DNA of 64,000 bases from Isobaculum melis (GTDB lineage: Bacteria; Bacillota; Bacilli; Lactobacillales; Carnobacteriaceae). How positions within the stretch are numbered: the first letter of the stretch is position 1; every line of letters begins with the position of its first letter. Location: the NCBI RefSeq assembly GCF_900111355.1, contig NZ_FOHA01000009.1, positions 43,629 through 107,628 on the forward strand. The letters run 5' to 3'. The notes beneath the pieces are model-generated. The model searched no databases and was not told where the DNA came from. It worked only from the letters and a program-made list of their open reading frames with translations. Shown piece after piece: positions 9,088 to 19,096 of this stretch. Position numbers and translations under genes: made by a program.

Positions 9088-10105
9088 TTTTAAAATAATG
9101 GAAACCTGCTGCTTTCTCTAAGCGGTTCATTACAGCTTCTCCAAATCCCTTTTTGCTAAAGGCTTCAGCTAATATAAGGGTAGCAGGTGTTTCTGAAAAA
9201 TAGCGTAAGCCCCCATATAATTTTCGGCCAGCGGTTTCAATATCTCCTGCTTGACCTAAATCATAGCTTGCAACTATTTGATTTTCATAAAGAGATACAA
9301 TGGATTGATTGGCAAGTAAACCAATTTTTTCTCCTTTAGCTTGATAATAGTCAATTGCTGCTTGCCAATCTTCTGCTTGCTTGATTAGGATCACAGGCTC
9401 ATTTGGTGAATAGTGCTGATACTTCATTCCAGGCGCCTTAGGCTGAGCCTCTTGATTAACTAAGTATTGATCCATATTCATGATAATCCCCAGTGTTTGC
9501 TCAATCTCTTCTTGGCTAATGGCTCCTGGTCTTAATATCACCAATTTGTCTGGATTGGTCACATCTACAACTGTTGACTCAAGTCCGACACCTGTTTCAC
9601 CATCATCTAAAATCCCAGCAATTTTCCCTGCTAAATCGTGGTAAACATGAGTAGCGGAAGTGGGACTTGGCTTTCCTGATGTATTGGCACTAGGACCAAC
9701 AAGTGGGACACCACAGGCTCGGATGAAATCACGTGTGATTTGGTTATCAGGAATACGAATGGCCACGCTATCTAATCCAGCTGTGACAAGCGGCGCAAGT
9801 GCTGCTTTATTCGCTTTAAAAATGAGGGTTAATGGACCTGGCCAGAAATGTGCCATTAATTTTTCTGCAATAGCTGGGATTTCAGTAACATATTTTGCCA
9901 CTTCCGTTTGTTGTGCTAAATGAACAATTAAAGGATTATCACTTGGACGTCCTTTGGCTAAGTAAACCTGGCTAACTGCCTCGTTATTTGTGGCATCTGC
10001 TCCTAAGCCATAAACGGTCTCTGTTGGGAATGATACCAATTCTCCTGCCTTAATTACAGCTGCTGCATCATTTAAATCTTCTTTACTCCAAATTTTAGTT
10101 ATCAA
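9080..10105 (-). CDS. ywlC: L-threonylcarbamoyladenylate synthase (Sua5/YwlC)
   Basis: The enzyme makes threonylcarbamoyl-AMP from threonine, bicarbonate and ATP for the t6A37 modification of ANN-decoding tRNAs. The N-terminal YrdC domain shows FPTETVYGLGADA, KGRPSDNPL and the PSAN(T)SGKPSPT motif; the C-terminal part is the Sua5 extension. An ATG exists at 10120, but the only good ribosome binding site (GGAGG) lies inside that extension and is correctly spaced for the TTG at 10105, giving 341 residues; the start remains open. The stop codon lies within the terminal inverted repeat of repeat copy 1. The gene is in the prmC-prfA neighbourhood, as in Bacillus. Confidence 0.94.
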   Translation of the reverse strand: MITKIWSKEDLNDAAAVIKAGELVSFPTETVYGLGADATNNEAVSQVYLAKGRPSDNPLIVHLAQQTEVAKYVTEIPAIAEKLMAHFWPGPLTLIFKANKAALAPLVTAGLDSVAIRIPDNQITRDFIRACGVPLVGPSANTSGKPSPTSATHVYHDLAGKIAGILDDGETGVGLESTVVDVTNPDKLVILRPGAISQEEIEQTLGIIMNMDQYLVNQEAQPKAPGMKYQHYSPNEPVILIKQAEDWQAAIDYYQAKGEKIGLLANQSIVSLYENQIVASYDLGQAGDIETAGRKLYGGLRYFSETPATLILAEAFSKKGFGEAVMNRLEKAAGFHYFKRG

Positions 10106-10162
10106 CAGGTTTTCCTCCATTTCTTTTGATCTTTTCCTTTATTTTAAGGATATTCACTTGAG

Positions 10163-10308
10163 TTGTCCACATTTTGTGGATAACTCATCTGTCAATAGGG
10201 GATAACTCCTGTGGAAAGTGTGAATTCCTTATAAATCTTATGATTTAGGGAATATTAGAACTTTTCTATTATTTAATAAAATTTTTTATCCACAAAGCTT
10301 GTGGATAA
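10163..10308. promoter_or_regulatory. DnaA-box cluster between prmC and ywlC
   Basis: Perfect DnaA boxes (TTATCCACA or its complement) occur at 10175-10183, 10286-10294 and 10300-10308, with a one-mismatch box at 10163-10171 and weaker ones near 10196. Another perfect box lies inside prmC at 10467-10475. The pair at 10286/10300 is a head-to-head arrangement. In Bacillus subtilis a DnaA-binding cluster near ywlC has been described (from memory). The cluster may titrate DnaA or regulate ywlC. Confidence 0.75.
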
Positions 10309-10313
10309 CTTTG

Positions 10314-11159
10314 TTATAACTGAATCAATAGCATCCGATCATTTCCAGCTAAGTCTTTTTCATACCAGACATGAGCAGTAGGTAATGCTTGCTGAAACAA
10401 CGCTTTAACACGTTGTCCTTGATTAAAGCCGATTTCAAAGGCTGCAAAGCCCGGTGTCTTTAAATATGTGGATAACTCCTGTGCAAATCTTTGATAAATG
10501 GCCAAACCATCGTTTTCAGCAAATAAAGCTAAGTGTGGTTCATGCTCAAGCACAACATCCTCCATTAACTGCTTATCTATTTCAGGAATATAAGGTGGAT
10601 TCGACACAATCACATCAAATTTTTCTTTGGTTACAGGAGCAAATAAATCCCCTGCTAAATAGCGTACAGCAAGCTGATGCTGCTTGCCATTTTCTTTGGC
10701 TACAGCCAATGCTTCGCTTGAAATATCTGTGAGCGTCACTGCTGCATCAGGTCGCTCTGCTTTTAATGTTAGACCAATGATACCTGAGCCTGTTCCTACA
10801 TCTAAGATTTTAGGTGCTTGAAGAGAGTCAATTTCTGCCAACACTCGGGCAACCACTTCTTCTGTTTCAGGTCTGGGAATTAAGGTATCCGCTGTAACTT
10901 TAAACGGACGATCAAAAAAATATTCAAAGCCTGTTAAATATTGAATAGGCATTCCTGTGGCATGCGCTTTAATCGCTGCTTGATAGCGTTGCTTAATTGC
11001 TTCGGGTATTTCAGCCTGTAAAGACTGAATCAATTTGGTTTTATCCCAGCCTAATAAATCTAGCAGAAGGCGCTCTGCTGCATATTCTTCTCTTTTATGA
11101 TGTGCTAAAAAAGAAGAAGCCCATTGCAGGACTTCTAGGTAGGTAGCATTAGTTGCCAT
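10314..11159 (-). CDS. prmC: Peptide chain release factor N5-glutamine methyltransferase (PrmC/HemK)
   Basis: PrmC methylates the glutamine of the GGQ motif of release factors using S-adenosylmethionine. The product (281 residues from the ATG at 11159) has an N-terminal helical substrate-binding domain with the IPRPETEE motif, a SAM-binding motif [13 protein letters not shown], and the NPPY active-site motif. The start overlaps the end of prfA by 11 bp, with GGAG at suitable distance, so the methyltransferase and its substrate RF-1 are translationally coupled. In-frame upstream codons lie inside prfA and have no better signal. One perfect DnaA box lies within this gene. Confidence 0.97.
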   Translation of the reverse strand: MATNATYLEVLQWASSFLAHHKREEYAAERLLLDLLGWDKTKLIQSLQAEIPEAIKQRYQAAIKAHATGMPIQYLTGFEYFFDRPFKVTADTLIPRPETEEVVARVLAEIDSLQAPKILDVGTGSGIIGLTLKAERPDAAVTLTDISSEALAVAKENGKQHQLAVRYLAGDLFAPVTKEKFDVIVSNPPYIPEIDKQLMEDVVLEHEPHLALFAENDGLAIYQRFAQELSTYLKTPGFAAFEIGFNQGQRVKALFQQALPTAHVWYEKDLAGNDRMLLIQL

Positions 11160-12225
11160 TTTGCATTTGCTCCAGTTTTTCTGTTTGATCATAAAGCACC
11201 AATGCATCCACAATTTCATCTAGTTTGCCTGATAAAATTTGATCTAATTTTTGAATGGTTAAACCAATACGATGGTCTGTTACCCGGTTTTGTGGGAAGT
11301 TATATGTGCGAATCCGTTCAGAACGATCGCCTGTTCCTACGGCTGATTTACGATTGGCATCATATTCACTTTGGGCTTCTTGTTGTAACATATCATAGAC
11401 TCTAGCGCGTAATATTTTCATCGCTTTTTCTCTATTTTTAATTTGTGAACGTTCATCCTGCATCGCAACTGCAATTCCAGTTGGTAAATGTGTTAAACGT
11501 ACGGCTGATGCTGTTTTATTGACATGCTGTCCACCAGCACCACTTGCATGATAGATATCTGTACGAATATCTTTTTCAGCAATATCCACTTCAACTTCTT
11601 CTGCTTCAGGCATCACAACAACTGTCGCAGTTGAGGTATGAATACGGCCTTGTGATTCAGTTGTTGGGACACGTTGCACACGATGGGCACCATTTTCATA
11701 TTTTAATTTTGAAAAGACATTGTTTCCTGTAATCATGAAGATAATTTCTTTATAGCCACCAATGCCGGTAATATTGGCTTCTAAGACTTCTGTTTTCCAG
11801 CCTTGTGATTCTGCATATTTTTGGTACATGGTAAATAAATCACCAGCAAATAACTGGGCTTCATCTCCACCTGCGGCACCACGAATTTCCATGATAATAT
11901 TTTTATCATCATTGGCGTCTTTTGGTAAAAGTAAGACTTTCATTTGTTCTTCTAAATCAGCTTTTTCCTTTTTTAAGGTGCTTAATTCTTCTTTTGCCAT
12001 TTCAGCCATTTCAGCATCTAGGTTTTCCCCTAAAAGCTCTTCTGTTTCATTCAATTGTGACATGGTTTTCTTATAGTTACGGTAGACAGCTACTGTTTCT
12101 CTGATACTAGCTTCCTCTTTGGTTAAGCTCATTAAACGCTTTGTATCTGAGATGACTTCTGGGTCACTTAATAGCTCGCCTAATTCTTCATAACGATCCT
12201 CTACTGATTGTAATTTATCATACAT
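11149..12225 (-). CDS. prfA: Peptide chain release factor 1
   Basis: RF-1 recognises UAA and UAG stop codons on the ribosome and triggers peptide release. The 358-residue length is typical. The GGQ motif ([19 protein letters not shown]) is present in the catalytic domain, and the helical N-terminal domain and the recognition region around [18 protein letters not shown] agree with RF-1 rather than RF-2. No programmed frameshift is present, as expected for RF-1. GAGGGAATAG precedes the ATG. It is followed by overlapping prmC and preceded by tdk in the same direction, giving a probable tdk-prfA-prmC-ywlC operon. Confidence 0.98.
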   Translation of the reverse strand: MYDKLQSVEDRYEELGELLSDPEVISDTKRLMSLTKEEASIRETVAVYRNYKKTMSQLNETEELLGENLDAEMAEMAKEELSTLKKEKADLEEQMKVLLLPKDANDDKNIIMEIRGAAGGDEAQLFAGDLFTMYQKYAESQGWKTEVLEANITGIGGYKEIIFMITGNNVFSKLKYENGAHRVQRVPTTESQGRIHTSTATVVVMPEAEEVEVDIAEKDIRTDIYHASGAGGQHVNKTASAVRLTHLPTGIAVAMQDERSQIKNREKAMKILRARVYDMLQQEAQSEYDANRKSAVGTGDRSERIRTYNFPQNRVTDHRIGLTIQKLDQILSGKLDEIVDALVLYDQTEKLEQMQNGN

Positions 12226-12263
12226 GGTTTCTATTCCCTCAATTCTTTTTCTGTGTCAATGGA

Positions 12264-12848
12264 TTATTTGTTCTGTTCTTCTAGTACTGGCTGATGATAA
12301 TGTTGTCTACAAACTGGGAAATAACTTTCATTGCCACCAATTTGGATTTGTTCACCTGTATAGACAGGTTGTCCATCTGCAACACGCAAATTCATAATGG
12401 CTTTTTTATGGCAGAACCAGCAAATGGTTTTCATTTCTTCTATTTTATCTGCATATAATAGAAGATATTCCGATCCTTCAAATAGTTCATTTCTAAAATC
12501 ATTTTTTAAACCAAAGGCCATCACTGGTATATTCAATTGATCCACAATATCTGCTAATTGGCAAACATGCTCTTTTTTTAGAAATTGTGATTCATCAATC
12601 AGAATACAATAAGGTGTGACAGCTAAGTCCTTAATTGTTTCATAAACATTGGTTTCATCAAAAATTGGAATTGCATCACGCTTTAAGCCAATTCTACTTG
12701 AAACAAGCCCAACTGCCTCACGATCATCTATCCCACTTGTCATAATAACAACAGGTTTATTTTGCTCTTCATAGTTATGTGCAACCTTTAGAATTTCAAT
12801 TGTTTTACCACTATTCATTGCCCCATATTTAAAGAAAAGTTGTGCCAT
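12264..12848 (-). CDS. tdk: Thymidine kinase, type II
   Basis: It phosphorylates thymidine to dTMP in the salvage pathway. The ATG at 12848 follows GAGGGA and gives 194 residues, the normal size. Seen are a P-loop (YGAMNSGKT), the Walker B-like DESQFL with catalytic glutamate, four zinc-binding cysteine/histidine positions (CWFCHKK and the later CRQHYH), and the lasso region near the C-terminus. It lies 38 bp upstream of prfA on the same strand, a common order in Firmicutes. Confidence 0.97.
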   Translation of the reverse strand: MAQLFFKYGAMNSGKTIEILKVAHNYEEQNKPVVIMTSGIDDREAVGLVSSRIGLKRDAIPIFDETNVYETIKDLAVTPYCILIDESQFLKKEHVCQLADIVDQLNIPVMAFGLKNDFRNELFEGSEYLLLYADKIEEMKTICWFCHKKAIMNLRVADGQPVYTGEQIQIGGNESYFPVCRQHYHQPVLEEQNK

Positions 12849-13193
12849 TTTTATTTCCCTCACTTGTTCTCAAAGTTCTCCAATATGAATTATACGTTAT
12901 TTTCCCTCTATTGAGTAGTATAAATACATTTTTTAAAGAATTTTTGATTGAGAATGCTTAGAAATCAGTTACCTTAAGATTTCTTTAAATAAAAAAGATG
13001 CCACAAGACGTTATTTTTTTGGCGAAATGTGCTATTATTGGGAATGGAAACTTTTAAAAAAAGCACAGCTAAGAATAGGACCCGTTTAAAATTTACTATG
13101 GCATTCAATTTTCTAGTGATGTTAATGGCAAGCTAACAAGAACGTCCAGCTGATGTAATCCAGCCATTAGATAAGCAGCGCAAAAAGAGTGGT

Positions 13194-13202
13194 TGCTATA
13201 AT
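13194..13202 (+). promoter_or_regulatory. Extended -10 promoter element of murT-gatD
   Basis: TTGCTATAAT has the TGn extension and lies 54 bp upstream of the murT start. The -35 region is weak. The wider gap 12849-13256 also contains a second possible extended -10 (TGCTATTAT at 13030-13038) and no convincing gene. Confidence 0.45.
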
Positions 13203-13256
13203 TTGCAAATAGGTCCTAAGTTAATAATAAATAAAAATGATGGTGAGGGAATAAAT

Positions 13257-14615
13257 ATGGGATTTAAAAGTAGTCTAGCCATTACAGCTGGTAAAACGAC
13301 ACAATGGTTTTTACGTACTTTTTCAAAAGGAAGCGGTGCAAGTATGCCTGGACGAATGGCTACTAAGTTTGACCCCGCAATTTTAGCAACATTGTCTGAA
13401 GGCTATGATGTTATTTTAGTAACAGGTACAAATGGAAAAACCTTAACAACTGCCCTCACATATAAAGTCTTAAAACAAAAATATGACCATGTGATTACAA
13501 ACCCTACTGGTGCAAATATGGTTCAAGGCGTGACTGCTACCTTTTTAGAGCATTATAAACGTAGTAAAAAACAGGTGAAAAAATTGGCAGTAATTGAGGT
13601 TGATGAAGCCAGTATGGTTCATGTGACAAAGCAGCTTCATCCAAAAGCCATTGTTTTTACAAATGTTTTTAGAGATCAAATGGATCGTTATGGAGAAATT
13701 TATACCACTTATCGTAAAATGCTTGATGGCGCGAAGCAATCACCGAATGCGACATTGGTTGTCAATGGTGATGCACCGATTTTCAACTCCGTAAAGGTGG
13801 CCAATCCTGTGACTTATTTTGGCTTTGATAACCAGCCTGATGGAGAAATGTTGGCGCATCATAATACAGATGGCATCCTTTGCCCACATTGTCAGCATAT
13901 TTTACATTATAAATTTATTACCTATACAAATTTAGGTAAATATTATTGCCCACATTGTGATTTTAAACGACCAGAGCTAACCTATCGTTTAACTGAGATG
14001 ACTTCATTAACCAATCAGTCTTCTGATTTTACCATTGATGGTCATCCTTTCCATATGGGGATTGGTGGTCTTTATAATATCTATAATGCTTTAGCTGCCT
14101 ACTCTGTCGGTCGAATGTTTGATGTTTCTCCTGAGCAAATTGCAAAAGGTTTACAGCTAGATGGTCAAGTTTTTGGTCGTCAAGAAGTTATCCAAATCGG
14201 AGATAAAAAAGTCACCATTGTGCTGGTAAAAAACCCAGTTGGCTTAAACCAAGTCATTGATATGATTGCCTTAGATCCTGAACCATTTTCACTTTCAACC
14301 ATTCTCAATGCACAATATGCTGATGGAATTGATGTGAGCTGGATTTGGGATGCACAATTTGAAACACTGCCTACATTAAATATTGCACAATATACCGTCA
14401 GCGGTGAACGCTATCAAGATTTAAAACTACGTTTAGAGGTTGCTGGTATTCCTGAAGATGAGCTCATCATTAAAGAGGATTTAGAAGCATTGGTTGCTAG
14501 CTTTAAAGATGCCCCAACTAAAAATATTTATGTCTTGGCTACTTATACAGCAGTCATCAACTTACGTAAGGTTTTAACAGAACAAGGCTTCTTGAAAGGA
14601 GGACAAGCTGAATGA
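13257..14615 (+). CDS. murT: Lipid II isoglutaminyl synthase, Mur ligase subunit MurT
   Basis: MurT with GatD amidates the alpha-carboxyl of D-glutamate in lipid II peptidoglycan precursors; MurT activates the carboxylate with ATP. The ATG at 13257 follows GGTGAGGGA and gives 452 residues. The Mur-ligase P-loop (VTGTNGKTLTT) starts at about residue 55, and a four-cysteine zinc ribbon (CPHC at 209-212 and 231-234) is inserted in the middle domain, a mark of MurT. The C-terminal domain (DUF1727) binds GatD. It overlaps gatD by 4 bp. These genes are usually essential in Gram-positive cocci. Confidence 0.97.
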   Translation: MGFKSSLAITAGKTTQWFLRTFSKGSGASMPGRMATKFDPAILATLSEGYDVILVTGTNGKTLTTALTYKVLKQKYDHVITNPTGANMVQGVTATFLEHYKRSKKQVKKLAVIEVDEASMVHVTKQLHPKAIVFTNVFRDQMDRYGEIYTTYRKMLDGAKQSPNATLVVNGDAPIFNSVKVANPVTYFGFDNQPDGEMLAHHNTDGILCPHCQHILHYKFITYTNLGKYYCPHCDFKRPELTYRLTEMTSLTNQSSDFTIDGHPFHMGIGGLYNIYNALAAYSVGRMFDVSPEQIAKGLQLDGQVFGRQEVIQIGDKKVTIVLVKNPVGLNQVIDMIALDPEPFSLSTILNAQYADGIDVSWIWDAQFETLPTLNIAQYTVSGERYQDLKLRLEVAGIPEDELIIKEDLEALVASFKDAPTKNIYVLATYTAVINLRKVLTEQGFLKGGQAE

Positions 14616-15292
14616 TCACATTAAATGTTTGCCATCTTTATGGAAATCTCTTGAACACTTATGGTGACAATGGGAATTTACTGATTCTTGAATATTATGG
14701 AAAAAAAATGGGCATTCAATTTAAAACAGATATTATCAGTTTAGATGATGCTTTTGATGCAGATAAATATGATTTGGTTTTTGTTGGTGGTGGACAAGAT
14801 TATGAGCAAATGATTATTTCAAAAGATATCCAGCAAAAGAAAGTGGCACTGACGCAGCATATTGAAGCAGGGAAAGCTGTTTTAGCCATTTGTGGTGGCT
14901 ACCAATTATTAGGTCATTACTATCTTGATGCAACTGGAGAAAGAATTGAAGGAATTGGCGCGTTAAATCACTATACGTTAAATCAACAAGAAGATAATCG
15001 TTATATTGGCAACACGATTATTAAAAATGAAACCTTTAATGAAACCTATCAAGGCTTTGAAAATCATGGGGGATGCACATTTCTAGGTGATGGTGTCTTA
15101 CCTCTTGGAAAAGTGGTTCAAGGCTTTGGCAATAATGGCCAGGATCAAACGGAAGGTGCTCTTTATAAGGGAACTTATTGTTCTTATTTTCATGGTCCTT
15201 TACTAGCAAAAAATGAGCAGCTTGCTTATCGGATCTTAGCAACAGCTTTACAAGCAAGATATCCTGAAAAAGCAGCTGAAATTAAGCTATAA
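14612..15292 (+). CDS. gatD: Lipid II isoglutaminyl synthase, glutaminase subunit GatD
   Basis: GatD releases ammonia from glutamine and passes it to MurT. The 226-residue product is a class I glutamine amidotransferase of the CobB/CobQ-like type, with nucleophile Cys94 in LAICGGYQLLG and a catalytic histidine in YFHGPLL near the C-terminus. The N-terminal LYGNLLNTYGDNGN segment is typical of GatD. A strong GAAAGGAGG precedes the ATG, which overlaps murT. The gene ends in a bidirectional terminator. Confidence 0.97.
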   Translation: MITLNVCHLYGNLLNTYGDNGNLLILEYYGKKMGIQFKTDIISLDDAFDADKYDLVFVGGGQDYEQMIISKDIQQKKVALTQHIEAGKAVLAICGGYQLLGHYYLDATGERIEGIGALNHYTLNQQEDNRYIGNTIIKNETFNETYQGFENHGGCTFLGDGVLPLGKVVQGFGNNGQDQTEGALYKGTYCSYFHGPLLAKNEQLAYRILATALQARYPEKAAEIKL

Positions 15293-15342
15293 AAAATAAG
15301 CGCGTCCTTTAATCTGAGATAAAGGGCTCGCTTATTTTTTAT
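15292..15342. terminator. Bidirectional terminator between gatD and a TetR gene
   Basis: Arms AATAAGCG...TCCTTTA and TAAAGG...CGCTTATT form a stem with A and T runs on the two sides, serving the convergent genes. Confidence 0.85.
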
Positions 15343-15968
15343 TGACTCCATTTTTCCCCTTGTTCCGTTAGAAAAATAGAGAGCATTTTTTCAATTGTTT
15401 CATCAAAAGAATACATCACCGCTTCATTGGGTGATTTATTAGGATAAAAGAGTTCAAACCCTTGCATACTGACCACGCGATAAAGCAAATCTGCATAAAA
15501 ATCTACATTGGGTGAAACATCTCCACGATCTGCTAGTTGCTTTAAGCCATATTGATAATATTGAAAAAAGGTAAAGCTAGATAGCTCATTCATTTTACCT
15601 GGGTAAACATATTGAATGCGAAAGACGACATGAAAACATTTTTGAGCTAAAATACGTTCTTCTTCTGATTCTAAATAAACCATTTTCCTTAAAATCTCAA
15701 TTGGATTCTTATAACGAATCATTAAGTCATCTATTCGATTAAAATGAAGTAGCTCCTCAAGCACCTCAGCATAATAACAAATAATGGCTGTTAATAATTC
15801 CTCTTTTGAAGCAAAATAATTATAAATGGAAGCTGGTTTTACACCAGCATTTGCAGCAATTTCTTTCATAGATACACGATCATAAGTACCATCTGAAAAA
15901 AGATTGGTTGCAGCCATTAGGATTTTTTCTTTTGTTTCTTGCCCTTTATTACTTTTCTTTTTTTCCAT
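15339..15968 (-). CDS. TetR-family transcriptional regulator
   Basis: The 209-residue product starts at the ATG at 15968, preceded by GAGGTGAC. The N-terminal TetR helix-turn-helix (about residues 14-60) shows ILMAATNLFSDGTYDRVSMKEIAANAGVKPASIYNYFASKEEL in pattern; the C-terminal ligand domain is not assignable. It follows manA by 21 bp on the same strand, so it may be co-transcribed, but a functional link to mannose metabolism is not evident. Confidence 0.88.
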   Translation of the reverse strand: MEKKKSNKGQETKEKILMAATNLFSDGTYDRVSMKEIAANAGVKPASIYNYFASKEELLTAIICYYAEVLEELLHFNRIDDLMIRYKNPIEILRKMVYLESEEERILAQKCFHVVFRIQYVYPGKMNELSSFTFFQYYQYGLKQLADRGDVSPNVDFYADLLYRVVSMQGFELFYPNKSPNEAVMYSFDETIEKMLSIFLTEQGEKWSQ

Positions 15969-15989
15969 TTTTGTCACCTCGACAAGTGC

Positions 15990-16946
15990 TTACCCTTTTC
16001 CTTGGATAGAGGCAATCATTTGTAGATTTCCTTGGAATGTCCAGCTTTTAATTTCATTTGGTAAGATAAAATGACTCCCCTTTTTAATAGAATAAGTTTG
16101 TCCATTTGGTATAGCTAAGGTTCCTTCCCCGTCTAGTACACTCACTAAAGTGTAAGGACCTGTTGCTTCAATCGTTGCTGTTCCTCTGACGAACCATTCA
16201 TATACAGTAAAATAATCATTTGAAACAAAGGTTGTCACTTCAGCACCCGTTTGGTTCTTTGTCTCAATGGCTAAGCTTGGGTCAACATGAGGGACAGTTG
16301 TCACTTCCACAGATTGCGTAATATGCAACTCTCTTTGCTGACCTTGATCATCTAAACGGTCATAATCATAGACGCGATAAGTGGTATCACTACTTTGTTG
16401 TGTCTCTAAAATCATAATACCAGAACCAATTGCATGAATCGTTCCACTAGGTACATGGAAGAAATCACCTTTTTTGACCTTGATTCGTCTTAATAAATCA
16501 TCCCATTTTCCTGCTTCAATCATTTCTCTAAGCTCTTCTTTTGTTTTTGCATGGTGTCCATAAATAATTTCTGCCCCTTCATCTGCATCAATCACATACC
16601 AGCATTCTGTTTTGCCTAGCTCGCCTTCATGGGCCAAACCATATTGATCATCTGGATGGACTTGGACAGATAGATCATCTTGCGCATCCAAAATTTTGGT
16701 TAATAATGGAAAAACATCCCCTTTAGCATGACCAAATACTTCAGGTGCTTGTGTCCATAAATCTGCAAGTGATGTACCTTGATAGGTTCCGTTACTAATC
16801 ACACTTGGACCATTTGGATGTGCACTAATTGCCCAAAATTCCCCTGTTTTTTCACTAGGCAATGAATAACCAAACACATCTCTCAGCTTGGTTCCCCCCC
16901 AAATTTTTTCTTGTAAAACAGAGTCTAAAAATAATGGTTCATTCAT
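15990..16946 (-). CDS. manA: Mannose-6-phosphate isomerase, class I
   Basis: It interconverts mannose-6-phosphate and fructose-6-phosphate. The ATG at 16946 is preceded by AGAGGGAA and gives 318 residues, the short Firmicutes form. The cupin metal site is visible: QVHPDD, the following glutamate in GKTECWYV, and a later histidine in VPSGTIHAIG. The N-terminus (FLDSVLQEKIWGGTKL) is typical of the family. A mannose-type PTS is encoded at 31.8-35.4 kb, which could provide the substrate. Confidence 0.95.
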   Translation of the reverse strand: MNEPLFLDSVLQEKIWGGTKLRDVFGYSLPSEKTGEFWAISAHPNGPSVISNGTYQGTSLADLWTQAPEVFGHAKGDVFPLLTKILDAQDDLSVQVHPDDQYGLAHEGELGKTECWYVIDADEGAEIIYGHHAKTKEELREMIEAGKWDDLLRRIKVKKGDFFHVPSGTIHAIGSGIMILETQQSSDTTYRVYDYDRLDDQGQQRELHITQSVEVTTVPHVDPSLAIETKNQTGAEVTTFVSNDYFTVYEWFVRGTATIEATGPYTLVSVLDGEGTLAIPNGQTYSIKKGSHFILPNEIKSWTFQGNLQMIASIQGKG

Positions 16947-17100
16947 CGAATTCCCTCTTCTCAATTTCTTTAATTCACTTCTGTTATCATACCATCCTTT
17001 GCCTTGCATGATAACCCAGAAATTGCTTTTTATGCATCATTTACAAGCAACCAACAGAAACCGTCTTAGATTCGTCTCTTTTCATTGATAAAAGCTTCGC

Positions 17101-18054
17101 TTAAAAAAAGTCGTGTCTTTTCAAAATCCAAACTGTAATACCTGTTAAAAAGAAAATCAATGCCATCACTAACCAAAAAGCATCTGCACGATCTGCGTTT
17201 GGAATCGGGACATTCATCCCATAAATCCCCCCAATAATTGTTGGGATGGTTAAAACAATGGTTAAGGAGGTCAGCACCTTCATAATGATATTTAAATTAT
17301 TTGATACAACAGATGAAAATAAGGTACCTAAATCAGATAAAATTTGTGTATAAATTTTGGTGGTTTTAATGGCTTGATTATTTTCCACCAGGACATCATT
17401 AATTTCTGAAGCAAGCAAAGGATCCTCCACAAAGCGCTGACTTTGTTGAACCTTAGCTAAAACATCATGATTTGAAGAGAGTGCCACTGAAAAATGCGTT
17501 AAACTTTTTTGTAAGCCTAATAAGGCAAATAATTGCTCATTTTTGGTTGATTCCTTTAATTGTGCTTCTAACTTATTGGTTTCATGATCAATGATTTTTA
17601 AGAATTTCAAATAGGAAGCAGAGATTGACCATAAAATACGCGCCATAAAATGAGCTGCTGCTTCTGTTTTAAATTTCATTTTTACATTGCCAAGCATCAT
17701 CTCTTCAATAAAATGTGGCTTTGATTTACTCACAGTTAAAATCGTGTCCTGTAATAAAATAATCGCCAGCGGAAAGGAATCATACATCGGATAGCCTGCA
17801 CTACTTGGCACAATATGGGGATATTGAATCAGCACTAAGGTTGCTTCTTTATCTTCCCGTGCATATTGCTCTATCCGAGAAACCTCATCCTCATCTAGGA
17901 CATCGGTTAAATAGTCTCTAGGCATGTTAAATTGTGTTAATAATTGTTGAATCTCTGCTTCATTTGGATCACTAACATTGATCCAACACCCCTTTTGATA
18001 AGCTGTCATTTGCTCAATTTCAGCCTCTTCAGTTGTCTTAAAATATTGAATCAT
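17101..18054 (-). CDS. CorA-family divalent cation transporter
   Basis: The 317-residue protein has a large cytoplasmic N-terminal funnel domain with long helices, and two C-terminal transmembrane helices with the CorA pore signature YGMNVP between them at about residues 277-282. CorA proteins form pentamers that carry Mg2+, Co2+ or Ni2+; this shorter branch is close to the Lactobacillales YfjQ/CorA group. AAAGGGG precedes the ATG. It stands alone on its strand. Confidence 0.92.
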   Translation of the reverse strand: MIQYFKTTEEAEIEQMTAYQKGCWINVSDPNEAEIQQLLTQFNMPRDYLTDVLDEDEVSRIEQYAREDKEATLVLIQYPHIVPSSAGYPMYDSFPLAIILLQDTILTVSKSKPHFIEEMMLGNVKMKFKTEAAAHFMARILWSISASYLKFLKIIDHETNKLEAQLKESTKNEQLFALLGLQKSLTHFSVALSSNHDVLAKVQQSQRFVEDPLLASEINDVLVENNQAIKTTKIYTQILSDLGTLFSSVVSNNLNIIMKVLTSLTIVLTIPTIIGGIYGMNVPIPNADRADAFWLVMALIFFLTGITVWILKRHDFF

Positions 18055-18212
18055 TTAAAATAGCCCCTTTACCCTCTAATCATTTCTCTCTCTAGTCTAA
18101 GCGTTTCAAATCAGAAAAGCAATTTCTCAGCATCCATTTTTTTCTTGCGTGATGGATACAAAATAGGATAAGCTATTAAATGACACATTGAAAGAATTGA
18201 GAGGAGACATTT

Positions 18213-19055
18213 ATGCAAAAAATTGTAGATTTTATTTTTGGTATGGTAATTGGTGTTGCCAATATTATTCCAGGTGTGAGTGGTGGGACAATGATGGTAA
18301 TGTTAAATTTATATGATCGTATTATTGAAGCCGTGGCCAATTGGCGCAAAGATTTTAAGGGGGCTGTTATTTTTCTCACACCTGTTTTACTTGGTGCAGT
18401 CTCTGGCGTTTTGATTTTTAGTAAGCTCATTAAATATTGTTTAGAGTATTTTCCAATTGCAACGAATTTATTCTTTATGGGTTTAATTTTAGGAAGTATT
18501 CCTATGATTGCAAAAAACGCCGTATCAAAGGGATTTAATAAATCAGCTTTGATTCCCTTCCTTGTGACTTTTGCCTTGATGTTTGCTTTAAATTTTATGT
18601 CTCCAGATAAAACCGGAGAAGCACTGACTGTTTTAACGACACCCGTCTTTATTCGTTTGCTCCTATTAACAGCTGTCGCAGCCATTGCGATGATTATTCC
18701 TGGTTTAAGTGGTTCATTTGTGATGATTTTATTGGGAACTTACCCAACCTTTATCGCCGCACTTTCTAGTTTTAATATCCCAATGATGGTACCTATCGGT
18801 TTAGGCGTTATTTTAGGGATTATTGGTGGCGCAAAGCTGATTCATATTTTATTAAATAAGTGGCATCAATGGACTTATTTTGCCATTTTAGGTTTCGTAT
18901 TTGGCTCATTAATGACCATCTTCCCTGGCTTTAGCTTTAATCTTGAAGGTTTTGCAGGGATCGCACTTTTTGTAATTGGTGTAGGGATTGCCCTTTGGTT
19001 TGGTAGTGAAAAATTACAAGAGAAGATTCAAGCTAAAAAAGAGCAAGCGTCATAA
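18213..19055 (+). CDS. popT: DUF368 membrane protein, undecaprenyl-phosphate translocase PopT type
   Basis: The 280-residue protein has about eight transmembrane segments. It contains the two repeated DUF368 signatures NIIPGVSGGTM (residues 16-28) and MIIPGLSGSFV (about 162-172), the mark of the family. DUF368 proteins were recently shown to recycle undecaprenyl phosphate across the membrane for envelope synthesis (PopT; from memory). GAGAGGAG precedes the ATG and a perfect hairpin terminator follows. The assignment to the family is strong; the transport role in this organism is by family. Confidence 0.9.
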   Translation: MQKIVDFIFGMVIGVANIIPGVSGGTMMVMLNLYDRIIEAVANWRKDFKGAVIFLTPVLLGAVSGVLIFSKLIKYCLEYFPIATNLFFMGLILGSIPMIAKNAVSKGFNKSALIPFLVTFALMFALNFMSPDKTGEALTVLTTPVFIRLLLLTAVAAIAMIIPGLSGSFVMILLGTYPTFIAALSSFNIPMMVPIGLGVILGIIGGAKLIHILLNKWHQWTYFAILGFVFGSLMTIFPGFSFNLEGFAGIALFVIGVGIALWFGSEKLQEKIQAKKEQAS

Positions 19056-19096
19056 AAAAATGAGGTATCCAACCGATTGGATACCTCATTTTTTAT
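19055..19096. terminator. Bidirectional terminator between popT and alkD-like gene
   Basis: A perfect 13-bp stem (AAATGAGGTATCC and complement) with an 8-base loop is flanked by A and T runs. Confidence 0.92.

Noticed and set aside
13044..13136. A 30-codon frame METFKKSTAKNRTRLKFTMA... upstream of murT with a hydrophobic end
   Set aside because: It starts six bases after a possible -10 box and has no proper ribosome binding site. It may be a remnant of the N-terminus of a membrane protein, but the support is too weak to call.
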